From Sinomonas sp. ASV486 (lineage in GTDB: Bacteria; Actinomycetota; Actinomycetes; Actinomycetales; Micrococcaceae), in assembly GCF_030908215.1 (NCBI RefSeq), contig NZ_JAVFJK010000007.1, positions 158,106 to 222,105 on the forward strand: 64,000 bases of DNA, given 5' to 3'. The notes under the pieces were generated by a model. It did no database searches and was not told where the DNA came from. It was given only the letters and a program-made list of their open reading frames with translations. The position numbers and the translations under genes are program-made. Positions 1 to 7,538 of this stretch are shown piece by piece; the stretch's first letter is position 1, and every line of letters starts with the position of its first letter.

Positions 1-88
1 GGCGGGGGGGGGGGGGGGGGGGGGGGCCGGGGGGGGGGTGGGGGGTGTGCTGGGGGGGGGGGGGGGCGCCCCCCCCCCCCCGCCACTC
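1..88. other. Poly-G/poly-C low-complexity tract at window edge
   Basis: Almost pure runs of G followed by a run of C, with no coding or structural information. A similar tract occurs at 26,501-26,622. Such homopolymers are more typical of base-calling or assembly error than of real high-GC DNA, so no feature is inferred from it. Confidence 0.6.
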
Positions 89-110
89 ATCCCCCCAATG
101 AAGAACGACC

Positions 111-175
111 CCTGTCCCCCAGACAGGATGTGTTCACACATTCATGATTGTGGCATGAACTAATGAAAATGTGAA
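111..175 (-). terminator. Possible hairpins downstream of the membrane-protein gene
   Basis: Two inverted repeats follow the stop codon of the minus-strand gene ending at 177. One is an imperfect 13-nt arm pair at 133-145 and 163-175 (10 of 13 pairs); the other is a short CCTGTC/GACAGG stem at 111-127. The segment is AT-richer than its surroundings. A terminator role is inferred from position. Confidence 0.35.
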
Positions 176-176
176 C

Positions 177-914
177 TCAGTTCTTCACCTCAGTGGACTT
201 ATTACGTGGAAGGCCCTTTGCCAGGGTACGCCGTCGTGCCGCGACGCCCGCGATCCAGATAATTGCGAGGCCCGCGAGGAGGAGCAGGACGGCGGAGTAG
301 TTCATCGTCTGCATGACGGCAACCCACGAGGCGGGCATGAGTACGAACGTGTTGGTGGACGCGAGCAGGAGGTATCCAGCCGCGAGGAGCCCCGCGGAGC
401 AGCGCAGCACGGCACGTCCGGAACTCCGTGCGTGCCGCACAAGGCTCGGCACGAGGACGAGGCCCGTGAAGGACGGATAGATGCGGCCAAGGCCAGCGTA
501 GAGGTCGAACCACTCGCGGTTGTCGCCAGCGGCGAGCCCTACTGTCGACGGAAGGCGTCCCAGAAGCAGGAAGGACACGACCGTGCCGACTCCGGCTGCC
601 GCGAGGGCTGCCAGGCCCCACGGGCCGAGCAGGATGCGCTGGGCGCCCAGGGCGTTGAAGGCACGCGAGATCCTCACGGCCATGAGGAGGCAGATCCCGT
701 ACAGCAGGAACCGCAGGATGAGGTTGGCGAGATTGATACCGCCCAGAGCCGCATCTATGGCGAGGTACGGACCTTCGATGCTCAACAGGACCGCCATGGC
801 GACGAGCGCGAAGAGCCAGAGCATGAGCCGGTTCTCACGACGCAGCGCGGCAGGGATGCGGACCACGGCGAGCGCAAGTGCGAGCCCGAAAGTGATCCAG
901 GCGAGACCGGTCAC
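177..914 (-). CDS. Polytopic membrane protein of unknown function
   Basis: 245-residue protein with about seven hydrophobic segments separated by short Arg-rich loops, starting directly with a membrane helix (MTGLAWITFGLALALAV) and ending in a basic cytoplasmic tail. I see no catalytic motif. Its ATG overlaps the stop codon of the upstream HTH gene by 4 bp (ATGA), so the two are translationally coupled. Many actinobacteria carry such an HTH protein plus seven-helix membrane protein pair (some resemble the MAB_1171c type), with function unknown. The coupling suggests that the membrane protein and the regulator act together. Confidence 0.75.
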   Translation of the reverse strand: MTGLAWITFGLALALAVVRIPAALRRENRLMLWLFALVAMAVLLSIEGPYLAIDAALGGINLANLILRFLLYGICLLMAVRISRAFNALGAQRILLGPWGLAALAAAGVGTVVSFLLLGRLPSTVGLAAGDNREWFDLYAGLGRIYPSFTGLVLVPSLVRHARSSGRAVLRCSAGLLAAGYLLLASTNTFVLMPASWVAVMQTMNYSAVLLLLAGLAIIWIAGVAARRRTLAKGLPRNKSTEVKN

Positions 915-1663
915 CCCAGATGCTCCCAGACGCGCAGCGCCGCACGCTCATCGATGGTCTGACGGCGCAGGCCCCTGCCGAGTTCGCCGAGCCGTTCCGA
1001 CGCCATGAAGGCGAGCTCGGCCGTGGGCAGCCGCTTGACTGCCAGCTCGCACGAAGCGTGCGGCCACCCTGCCTCCGTGGCGGTGACGAGTCCCGTCACG
1101 ACGAGCCCGTTGCACAGGCCGACCCCCGCCTCGCGCGCGGTGCTGACGGCAAGCTCGGGGCTGAGCCGATTGGCCCGCAGCTGTGCTGAGAGGTTCTGGG
1201 GCGCGATTCCGGCGGCCTCGCTCACACGCTGGCGGAGGTCGCCGTCGTCGATCGCGTCGACCCAGTGCCGGACGTCCGCCTCGCAGGTCGTGCACTCGAG
1301 TCCGGCGTGGGTCACCGGCGCCGCCGAAGGAACAAGAGGCAGCACGGGGCTCCCGCCGCCGCGCACGAGGAGTTCCTCGAGGAGGCGCGGCGTCGCGACC
1401 TGACTCAGGAGCTCCCCGTCGGTCGGCGCCGCCGTGCCGCGCGCGAGGTCGGTGTACGGAGTGAAATGGGCCAATCCGAGGACCGGGTTCTCGCCGTAGG
1501 CGCGCGCTATGGCCACGACCGTGGTCTCGGTGACCTTGCCTCGGACCATCTGCTGCGCGAGCGTGCTGCGCTTGACTCCGGATTGCCTGCAGACGTCTGC
1601 CGCGGACCTCCCGGGCGCCAGTTCCTGCAGCCAATCACGGAACACGAGTGCCGAAACCGGCAT
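911..1663 (-). CDS. XRE-like helix-turn-helix protein
   Basis: About 250 residues. The N-terminal part (roughly residues 5-50) reads as a helix-turn-helix: FRDWLQELAPG, then a recognition-helix-like SGVKRSTLAQQMVRGKV. The rest is hydrophilic with no domain I recognise. The start chosen is the ATG at 1663, which has a purine-rich AAGGGGGG ribosome site just upstream; an extra nine codons are open further 5'. It is the first gene of a two-gene minus-strand operon with the membrane protein. It points away from the ABC exporter at 1821, and the intervening 157 bp hold a strong hairpin. A role as DNA-binding regulator is inferred from the fold. Confidence 0.7.
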   Translation of the reverse strand: MPVSALVFRDWLQELAPGRSAADVCRQSGVKRSTLAQQMVRGKVTETTVVAIARAYGENPVLGLAHFTPYTDLARGTAAPTDGELLSQVATPRLLEELLVRGGGSPVLPLVPSAAPVTHAGLECTTCEADVRHWVDAIDDGDLRQRVSEAAGIAPQNLSAQLRANRLSPELAVSTAREAGVGLCNGLVVTGLVTATEAGWPHASCELAVKRLPTAELAFMASERLGELGRGLRRQTIDERAALRVWEHLG

Positions 1664-1757
1664 GGACCCCCCCTTGCATCTGCATTCCACAAGATACTTC
1701 AGTCCTGCGTTCCTTCCTGATTTTACGTTGTCACGTTGCTGCCCTATGCTGGATGAA

Positions 1758-1798
1758 GCCCGCCGGCTCGCGCACCCCCCAATCGCGAGTCGGCGGGC
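1758..1798 (+). terminator. Strong hairpin in the leader of the ABC transporter gene
   Basis: A 15-bp inverted repeat (arms 1758-1772 and 1784-1798, one G-T pair, 11-nt C-rich loop) followed by CTTTCACGTTTC. It ends only about 12 nt before the ribosome site of the exporter gene. It could be a terminator of an unseen small transcript or an attenuator in the exporter leader. No T-run is present, so the role is uncertain. Confidence 0.5.
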
Positions 1799-1820
1799 CT
1801 TTCACGTTTCAGGAGAATTC

Positions 1821-3710
1821 ATGAGCATGCAGACTGCGGCGTGGAGCTCGCTGCATCAGATCTCGCGCACCACGGACGGAAGGAACCCGTTCAGCCGTGC
1901 GACGATCCGGCGCGTCCTCACCTTCGCCAAGCCCCACCGCACCCGGCTGATCGCCTTCGTGGCGGCCTCGATCGTCGCGGCCGTCCTCGCCGTTGCCACA
2001 CCCGTCCTCGCCGGCCAGGTCGTGGACGCGATCGTGGCCAAGGGCGCGGTGTCGACCGTTCTGTGGCTCGCCGTGCTGATCGCGATCGTCGCAGTCGCTG
2101 ACGCGGGCTTCGGAATGCTCACGCGGTGGCTCTCCTCGACGATCGGCGAGGACGTCATCCTCGACCTGCGGCGCGCGGTGTTCGACCACGTGCAGACGAT
2201 GCCGATCGCGTTCTTCACCCGTACCCGCACCGGCGCACTCGTGAGCCGCCTCAACAACGACGTGATCGGCGCACAGGCCGCGTTTGCCGGCACGCTCTCC
2301 GGAGTGGTGAGCAACGCCGTCGCCCTCGTGCTGACGGTCGCGGTCATGGCCCAGAAGTCGTGGCTCGTGACCGTCCTCGCGCTCGTCCTCCTGCCGGTGT
2401 TCCTCATCCCCGCGCGCCGGATCGGCTCGCGCGTCGCGAACCTGCGCCGCGAGGCCGCCGCGCACAACTCGGCGATGAGCACCCAGATGACGGAGCGCTT
2501 CTCGGCGCCCGGTGCAACGCTCATCAAGCTCTTCGGCCGGCCCGAGGAGGAGTCGCGCGAGTTCGCGCTCCGCGCCCGCCGGGTGCGGGACATCGGAATC
2601 CGCTCCTCGATGCTCTCGTTCACGTTCATCACGGCCCTCACGCTCGTCTCGGCTCTTGCGCTCGCGCTCGTCTACGGGGTCGGTGGCTGGCTCGCGATCG
2701 ACGGGCACCTTGCGGCGGGCGACGTCGTCGTGCTCGCCCTGCTCCTGACCCGTCTCTACGCGCCGATCACCAACCTCTCCAATGCCCGCGTCGAGATCAT
2801 GAGCGCGCTGGTCAGCTTCGAGCGCGTCTTCGAGGTGCTCGACCTCGTTCCGATCATCCGCGAGAAGGACGAAGCGCGGCCGCTTGCCAGCGGGCCCGTC
2901 TCGGTTGAGTTCGACGACGTTCGCTTCGCCTACCCGAGTGCGGACAAGGTCTCGCTCGCGTCCCTCGAGGAGGTCGCGGTGCTCGACACGCGCGGCGGGG
3001 AGGAGGTGCTGCATGGCGTCTCGTTCCGCGTCGAGCCGGGTCAGACCGTGGCGCTCGTCGGGTCCTCCGGTGCGGGCAAGTCGACCATCGCCCAGCTGCT
3101 CTCGCGTCTGTACGACGTCGACTCCGGCGCCGTGCGGATCGGTGGCACCGACGTTCGGGACACGACGTTCGCCTCGATGCGCGGGACTGTGGGGATGGTG
3201 ACCCAGGACGGCCACCTCTTCCACGAGACCATCGCCGCGAACCTGCGCCTCGCCCGGCCCGAGGCCTCCGACGAGGCTCTGTGGGACGCGCTGCAGCGTG
3301 CCCGGCTCGAGGACATGGTGGGCTCGCTGCCCGATGGGCTGGACACCGTGGTGGGGGAGCGCGGATACCGGCTCTCGGGCGGCGAGCGGCAGCGCCTGAC
3401 CATTGCGCGGCTCCTGCTCGCCGCGCCCCACGTGGTCATCCTCGACGAGGCCACGGCCGCACTGGACTCGACGAACGAGGCAGCCGTCCAGGCCGCCCTG
3501 AGCGAGGCACTCGAGGGGCGCACGGCTGTCGTGATCGCACACCGCCTGTCAACGATCCGCGCGGCCGATCAGATCCTCGTGGTCGAGGGCGGCCAGATCG
3601 TGGAGCGCGGCACCCATACTGAGCTCCTCGCCGCTGACGGCCGCTATGCGGAGCTGTACCTGACCCAGTTCTCGGAGGCCTCCGCCACTGCCGACGACTA
3701 CGCCCAGTAG
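1821..3710 (+). CDS. ABC transporter, fused permease/ATPase (MsbA/MDR type)
   Basis: 629 residues with a half-transporter layout: an N-terminal six-helix exporter domain (about residues 30-330) and a C-terminal nucleotide-binding domain. Visible ATPase motifs are Walker A GSSGAGKST near 414, signature LSGGERQR near 518, Walker B VVILDEATAALD near 537 and the H-loop IAHRLSTI near 572. The start is the ATG at 1821, 5 nt after AGGAG; upstream in-frame codons are not needed. Such proteins work as dimers exporting lipids, drugs or peptides. The substrate cannot be read here. It stands alone, divergent from the HTH/membrane pair. The NBD carries an unusual acidic insertion (about residues 375-395) before the ABC core. 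Confidence 0.93.
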   Translation: MSMQTAAWSSLHQISRTTDGRNPFSRATIRRVLTFAKPHRTRLIAFVAASIVAAVLAVATPVLAGQVVDAIVAKGAVSTVLWLAVLIAIVAVADAGFGMLTRWLSSTIGEDVILDLRRAVFDHVQTMPIAFFTRTRTGALVSRLNNDVIGAQAAFAGTLSGVVSNAVALVLTVAVMAQKSWLVTVLALVLLPVFLIPARRIGSRVANLRREAAAHNSAMSTQMTERFSAPGATLIKLFGRPEEESREFALRARRVRDIGIRSSMLSFTFITALTLVSALALALVYGVGGWLAIDGHLAAGDVVVLALLLTRLYAPITNLSNARVEIMSALVSFERVFEVLDLVPIIREKDEARPLASGPVSVEFDDVRFAYPSADKVSLASLEEVAVLDTRGGEEVLHGVSFRVEPGQTVALVGSSGAGKSTIAQLLSRLYDVDSGAVRIGGTDVRDTTFASMRGTVGMVTQDGHLFHETIAANLRLARPEASDEALWDALQRARLEDMVGSLPDGLDTVVGERGYRLSGGERQRLTIARLLLAAPHVVILDEATAALDSTNEAAVQAALSEALEGRTAVVIAHRLSTIRAADQILVVEGGQIVERGTHTELLAADGRYAELYLTQFSEASATADDYAQ

Positions 3711-3723
3711 AGGCCGTCTGCCC

Positions 3724-3782
3724 CCGGCGCGGGGTTAGGTCTCTGCTGTGCGGAGTCACGTCCCTGCGATGCGGGGTCAGCG
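3724..3782. repeat. Degenerate 21-bp repeats, three units
   Basis: GTTA/GTCA cores at 3734, 3755 and 3776 are exactly 21 bp apart, each in a context like CGGAGTCAC or CGGGGTCAG. This is a worn member of the GGGGTGAC repeat family of this window. It lies between the exporter stop codon and the NUDIX promoter. Confidence 0.55.
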
Positions 3783-3784
3783 GA

Positions 3785-3790
3785 TAGTCT
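3785..3790 (+). promoter_or_regulatory. -10 element of a leaderless NUDIX gene
   Basis: TAGTCT lies exactly 6 nt before the GTG start at 3797 and there is no ribosome site. This spacing recurs at eight genes in the window and fits transcripts that begin at the start codon. Confidence 0.6.
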
Positions 3791-3796
3791 CGGACT

Positions 3797-4231
3797 GTGC
3801 CTGACCGGATCATCGTTTCTGCCGTATGCGTCTACGCACCTGACGGGCGCCTCCTGACCGTCCGGAAGCGCGGGACTGACCGATTCATGCACCCGGGTGG
3901 CAAGCCTGAGCCTGGCGAGTCCGCGGCCGAGGCCGCGAGCCGGGAGTTGTCCGAAGAGGTCGGGATCGCGATTGCGGCCGAGGACCTTGTGCCGTTTGGC
4001 GTCTGGATTGCCAAGGCCGCGAACGAGGCCGGCACCGAGATCGAGGGCACAGTGTTCCTTGCCCCCGGAGAATATGATCCGCGCGAAGTCCGTCCGGCGG
4101 CCGAGATCGCTGAACTGCGCTGGATCGACCCGTCGGCGGAACCCGATGCCGACCTCGCGCCGCTCCTCACGGACCACGTTCTCCCCGAGCTCACTCGGCA
4201 GCCAACGAGCTCTGCGCGACGACACGAGTGA
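3797..4231 (+). CDS. NUDIX hydrolase
   Basis: 144 residues with a complete Nudix box GX5EX7REUXEEXGU: Gly35, Glu41, then RELSEEVGI at 49-57. The box builds the loop-helix-loop that binds divalent metal and cleaves nucleoside diphosphates linked to another group. The exact substrate (oxidised dNTP, NADH, sugar nucleotide) cannot be told. The GTG start is supported by a TAGTCT -10 box 6 nt upstream, implying a leaderless mRNA. The TGA stop lies inside the first unit of a GTGACCC repeat array. No operon partner is visible. Confidence 0.9.
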   Translation: MPDRIIVSAVCVYAPDGRLLTVRKRGTDRFMHPGGKPEPGESAAEAASRELSEEVGIAIAAEDLVPFGVWIAKAANEAGTEIEGTVFLAPGEYDPREVRPAAEIAELRWIDPSAEPDADLAPLLTDHVLPELTRQPTSSARRHE

Positions 4232-4298
4232 CCCCGCGTTGTTGGGAGGTGACCCGCATCCGGGGGAGGTGACCCCGGGTCGTTGGGAGTGCTCGGGG
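4224..4298. repeat. 21-bp GTGACCC repeats at the NUDIX 3' end
   Basis: GTGACC cores at 4228, 4249 and 4269 (spacing 21, then 20). The first core includes the NUDIX stop codon. The third unit shares TGACCCCGGGTCGT with the hairpin at 6850. Indels break any reading frame, so the repeat is not coding. Confidence 0.65.
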
Positions 4299-4398
4299 AA
4301 CATTCAGCTCGGGCCTCGCAGCTGGGAGCCGCGTGGGAAGTCGGTGAACTTGGGTTGAACACTCGAGGGAACTGGCCATAGTCCTCCCTACTCGCGGG

Positions 4399-4404
4399 TA
4401 GCTT
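4399..4404 (+). promoter_or_regulatory. -10 element before the Tat phosphoesterase
   Basis: TAGCTT, 8 nt before the GTG at 4413. It supports GTG 4413 over TTG 4407 as start of a leaderless or nearly leaderless gene. Confidence 0.45.
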
Positions 4405-4412
4405 GGTTGACC

Positions 4413-5690
4413 GTGACCTTCTCCCGCCGCAGTTTCCTCTCAGCCGCCTCCCTCGCGGCAGTCGGCGCGGCAGCCCTTCCCGGCGCCGCGCCGTCGCCCG
4501 TCCGCAGCGTCGCCCAAGCGGCCTTGCCCAGCCCCGAAGCCTCGGGAATCGACCACATCATCGTGGTGATGATGGAGAACCGTTCCTTTGACCACTTCCT
4601 CGGCTGGCTGCCAGGCGCCAACGGGAAGCAAGCCGGTCTGAGCTATATCGACCGATACGGGGTCCCCCACGGGACGCACCACCTCACCGACTACCAGGGC
4701 TGCAGCCATCCCGACCCCGACCACTCGTACGAGGGTGGACGCATCCAGTTCAACAACGGCAAGTGCGACGGCTGGCTCCGCTCCGGAGACAACGACGACT
4801 TCGCCGTCGGCTACTACACGTCGGCCGACCTCGCGTTCTGGGCGCAGGCCGCGCCGGGCTGGACGGTGTGCGACAACTACTACGCGGCCGTCATGGCGGA
4901 GACCTACCCGAATCGCTTCTACCAGCACGCCGCGCAGACGGACCGGATCCACAACTCAAGCGTCAACGCAACCATGCCGACCATCTGGGACAGCCTCGCC
5001 AAGGCGGGGGTCAGCGGGAAGTACTACTACTCCGACGTCCCGTTCCTCGCTCTGTGGGGCACCAAATACCTCCCCATCTCGGCTCCGTACGCGACATTCC
5101 TGAGCGACTGCGCGGCCGGGACCCTCCCCGCCGTGAGCTTTGTGGACCCGCGCTTCCTGGAGGAGGGCACCGGCACGTCCGGCGACGACCATCCGCACGC
5201 CGACGTCCGATCGGGCGAGCTGTTCCTCAACGAGGTCTACAGTGCGGTCACGAAGTCGCCGCAGTGGTCCCGCACCCTTCTCGTCGTGAACTTCGACGAG
5301 TGGGGAGGCTTCTACGACCACGTCGCGCCGACCACAGCCCCCGACGTGAGCCCGACGACGGCCCTGCGCGGCTTCCGCGTCCCGGCGCTCGCGGTCTCCC
5401 CCTATGCGCGCCGTGGGGCAATCGCCTCCGGAACCTACGACCACACGTCCGTGCTCAAGGCCATCGAGTGGCGCTGGAATCTCCCGGCACTCACCCCGCG
5501 CGACGCCAACGCCGCGAACATCGCCGAGGTCCTCGACTTGCGGAGCGCTCCGAACCTCAGCGCGCCCACCTACCTCGTTCCGCCGTTCGTGGCCGGCACA
5601 CCGTGCACGCCGCTGCCCGGCGGCGACCCAGAAGACGAGTGGCACCCCCTCAAGGCCCGCGCCATCGCGGAAGGATGGAAGCTCGCATGA
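4413..5690 (+). CDS. Secreted phosphoesterase (phospholipase C/acid phosphatase family), Tat substrate
   Basis: 425 residues. The N-terminus carries a twin-arginine signal (SRRSFLSAA followed by an Ala-rich helix), so export of the folded protein is expected. The mature part begins with the family signature GIDHIIVVMMENRSFDHFLG, whose ENRSFD supplies metal and nucleophile residues in the alkaline-phosphatase superfamily. Later blocks AETYPNRFY, DDHPHAD and NFDEWGGFYDHV also fit PF04185-type phosphoesterases. The substrate could be phospholipid or another phosphoester. Start: GTG 4413 from the promoter spacing (TTG 4407 possible). The stop overlaps the next gene by 4 bp, and both encode the same superfamily. 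Confidence 0.85.
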   Translation: MTFSRRSFLSAASLAAVGAAALPGAAPSPVRSVAQAALPSPEASGIDHIIVVMMENRSFDHFLGWLPGANGKQAGLSYIDRYGVPHGTHHLTDYQGCSHPDPDHSYEGGRIQFNNGKCDGWLRSGDNDDFAVGYYTSADLAFWAQAAPGWTVCDNYYAAVMAETYPNRFYQHAAQTDRIHNSSVNATMPTIWDSLAKAGVSGKYYYSDVPFLALWGTKYLPISAPYATFLSDCAAGTLPAVSFVDPRFLEEGTGTSGDDHPHADVRSGELFLNEVYSAVTKSPQWSRTLLVVNFDEWGGFYDHVAPTTAPDVSPTTALRGFRVPALAVSPYARRGAIASGTYDHTSVLKAIEWRWNLPALTPRDANAANIAEVLDLRSAPNLSAPTYLVPPFVAGTPCTPLPGGDPEDEWHPLKARAIAEGWKLA

Positions 5691-6853
5691 CCCGCTCTCG
5701 ACTTGCCACGGGCGTACTTGCCTCTGCCGCACGACGCCGGCGACTCGCCGTCGTCCTCGCTGCCCTCGCTGTGCTTGCGCTCGCCGCAGTCGCACTCGTG
5801 CGCGGCGGGGCGGGCCAGCCCGCTGCCGCGGACGACGCGAACCCGCGCTACCTCCCGCCCAGTGCACACGTCTTCGTCATCAACCTCGAGAACAAGGGCT
5901 ACGACGAGACGTGGGGCCCGGCGTCGAAGGCGCCGTACCTCTCGCAGACGCTGCGCGGCCAGGGTGTGCTGCTCAACACCTACTACGGGATCGGGCACAA
6001 CTCCCTTGACAACTACATCGCCGAGGTCTCGGGCCAGGGGCCGAACGGCCAGACCCAGGCCGACTGCCAGACCTACAGCCCGTTCATCCAGACAGGAACG
6101 GCCGCGCAGGGGCAGGCCGTGGGCAGCGGCTGCGTGTACCCCTCCGGCGTGCCGACCCTGGCGGGCCAGCTCACCCAGGCCGGGAAGACGTGGAAGGGCT
6201 ACATGGAGGACATGGGCACGCCCTGCCGCCATCCGCAGCTCGGGGCCGTCGATGACACCCAGAGGGCCCGCGTGGGCGACCAGTACGCCGCTCGACACAA
6301 TCCCTTCGTGTACTTCGCGGGGATCACGGGCTCTCCGGACTGCGCCGCGAACGACGTCGACCTGTCCGCACTGAGCGGCGACGTCTCCTCTCCGTCGACC
6401 ACCCCCACGGTCTCGTTCATCACGCCGAACCTGTGCCACGACGGCCACGACTCCCCCTGCGTCGACGGCGAGCCAGGTGGCCTCGTGTCCGCGGATGCGT
6501 GGCTCAAGCAGTGGGTCCCAGTGATCACGGGCTCGCCAGCATTCAAGCAGGACGGCGTCCTCGTCATCACGTTCGACGAGTCGGACGGTCCCCAGCAGGA
6601 CGCTAGCGCGTGCTGCGGTGAAGGGCCGGGACCGAACGCCCCGCTGCCCGGCATCACGGGAATGGGCGGCGGCCGCGTCGGCGCGCTTGTGCTCTCCCCT
6701 TTCACCGCGGGCGGCACGTGGTCCACGACCTCGTACAACCACTACAGCCTGCTCGCCAGCATCGAGGACCTCTACGGCCTGCCGTTCCTCGGCTACGCGG
6801 GCGCTCCGGGGCTCAACCGGTTCGGGCTGGATGTGTACAACAAGGGCGTCTGA
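5687..6853 (+). CDS. Second exported phosphoesterase of the same superfamily
   Basis: 388 residues, starting at the ATGA overlap with the preceding gene. An Arg-rich n-region is followed by one hydrophobic segment (about residues 20-40), giving a signal peptide or membrane anchor. The catalytic domain starts with HVFVINLENKGYDETWG, the counterpart of the ENRSFD block, and has VLVITFDESDG and paired cysteines (ACC) later. It resembles the short acid-phosphatase-like branch of PF04185. Coupled translation with its neighbour suggests two extracytoplasmic enzymes working together, perhaps for phosphate scavenging (inference). The stop codon is inside the terminator at 6850. Confidence 0.82.
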   Translation: MTRSRLATGVLASAARRRRLAVVLAALAVLALAAVALVRGGAGQPAAADDANPRYLPPSAHVFVINLENKGYDETWGPASKAPYLSQTLRGQGVLLNTYYGIGHNSLDNYIAEVSGQGPNGQTQADCQTYSPFIQTGTAAQGQAVGSGCVYPSGVPTLAGQLTQAGKTWKGYMEDMGTPCRHPQLGAVDDTQRARVGDQYAARHNPFVYFAGITGSPDCAANDVDLSALSGDVSSPSTTPTVSFITPNLCHDGHDSPCVDGEPGGLVSADAWLKQWVPVITGSPAFKQDGVLVITFDESDGPQQDASACCGEGPGPNAPLPGITGMGGGRVGALVLSPFTAGGTWSTTSYNHYSLLASIEDLYGLPFLGYAGAPGLNRFGLDVYNKGV

Positions 6854-6872
6854 CCCCGGGTCGTGGGGTCAG
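6850..6872. terminator. Bidirectional terminator containing both stop codons
   Basis: A perfect 8-bp stem CTGACCCC/GGGGTCAG with a 7-nt loop. The TGA of the + strand gene and the TGA of the - strand gene both lie within the stem. Its left half shares TGACCCCGGGTCGT with the repeat at 4269, so it looks like a single unit of the repeat family turned into a hairpin. Confidence 0.65.
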
Positions 6873-7309
6873 GGCTGGGCCCGGCGCAGGACGCTCGCGA
6901 GGAGCAGGTCCTTCGCCGGGCCCTTCACGTCCCACGTGTAGTGCAGCTCGTTGGGTCCGACGGCGTCGTAGTGGACGCGGTAGTCGTCCGGCGAGCACCA
7001 GTGGGCGCCGTCCGCGGCTGCGCCGGTCAGGTCGACGGTGTGGAAGGGGCGGCCGTCGGGGAAGTGCACGTCCATGGCGCCCGGCGAGGCGGCGGGCCGC
7101 CACACGTATTCGCGCTCGGCGTGGCCCTCGTGCGAGCCCCAGCGCACGGTGCCGTCCTCGCGCTGGAGGAGGGCGCCGTCGTGCGCGGGGTCCGGGAGAG
7201 GCGAGAAGGTGACGGTGCCGCTGAAGCTGCCGCGCGTGCCTGTGGCGCGGTCCAGCATGACCCGCTCGACGGTCCAGGAGCCAGCGAGGTACGCGCGCAG
7301 ATCAGGCAC
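6869..7309 (-). CDS. DUF6314-like protein
   Basis: About 146 residues, a small soluble beta-rich protein (LAGSWTVERVMLDRATGTRGSFSG near the start, later DYRVHYDAVGPNELHYTWDVKGP) resembling DUF6314 proteins of unknown function, possibly a lipocalin-like barrel. The start is ambiguous: GTG 7309 gives MPDLRAYLAG, TTG 7321 adds four codons, and neither has a ribosome site. The gene sits directly behind tRNA-Arg on the same strand (one nucleotide away if TTG is used), so its mRNA may arise by processing of a shared transcript. It converges with the phosphoesterase operon. Confidence 0.65.
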   Translation of the reverse strand: MPDLRAYLAGSWTVERVMLDRATGTRGSFSGTVTFSPLPDPAHDGALLQREDGTVRWGSHEGHAEREYVWRPAASPGAMDVHFPDGRPFHTVDLTGAAADGAHWCSPDDYRVHYDAVGPNELHYTWDVKGPAKDLLLASVLRRAQP

Positions 7310-7322
7310 GGAATACGACAAG

Positions 7323-7396
7323 TGCCCCCGACCGGAATCGAACCGATGACCTGCCCTTTAGGAGAGGGCCGCTCTATCCTACTGAGCTACGGGGGC
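7323..7396 (-). tRNA. tRNA-Arg(CCU)
   Basis: A 74-nt cloverleaf on the minus strand: acceptor GCCCCCG/CGGGGGC, D stem GCTC/GAGC, anticodon stem GCCCT/AGGGC with loop CTCCTAA (anticodon CCU, reading AGG), T stem ATCGG/CCGGT with loop TTCGATT. The discriminator is A and CCA is not encoded. No integrase or attachment-site duplication is seen next to it. Confidence 0.95.
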
Positions 7397-7526
7397 CGGC
7401 CCGGTGGCCGGGCACGGCATCAAGCATACCGGGTGGCGCGGTGTCTCCTGACACGTCTGGGCCACCTGGAACAACGCGCCCGCGCGCGTCGGTGCGCGGC
7501 TCGGCTGGGTGGGACGGCTGGGTAGC

Positions 7527-7532
7527 TAGGCT
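7527..7532 (+). promoter_or_regulatory. -10 element of leaderless DUF998 gene
   Basis: TAGGCT, 6 nt before the GTG start at 7539; no ribosome site is present. Confidence 0.6.
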
Positions 7533-7538
7533 GGGCGG

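Noticed and set aside
4763-6853. One 696-residue protein covering both phosphoesterases
   Set aside because: Its first 300 codons are out of frame with the Tat phosphoesterase; the true second gene starts at the ATGA at 5687.
7323-7396. Integration site at tRNA-Arg
   Set aside because: No integrase, no repeated tRNA 3' end and no base-composition change nearby.
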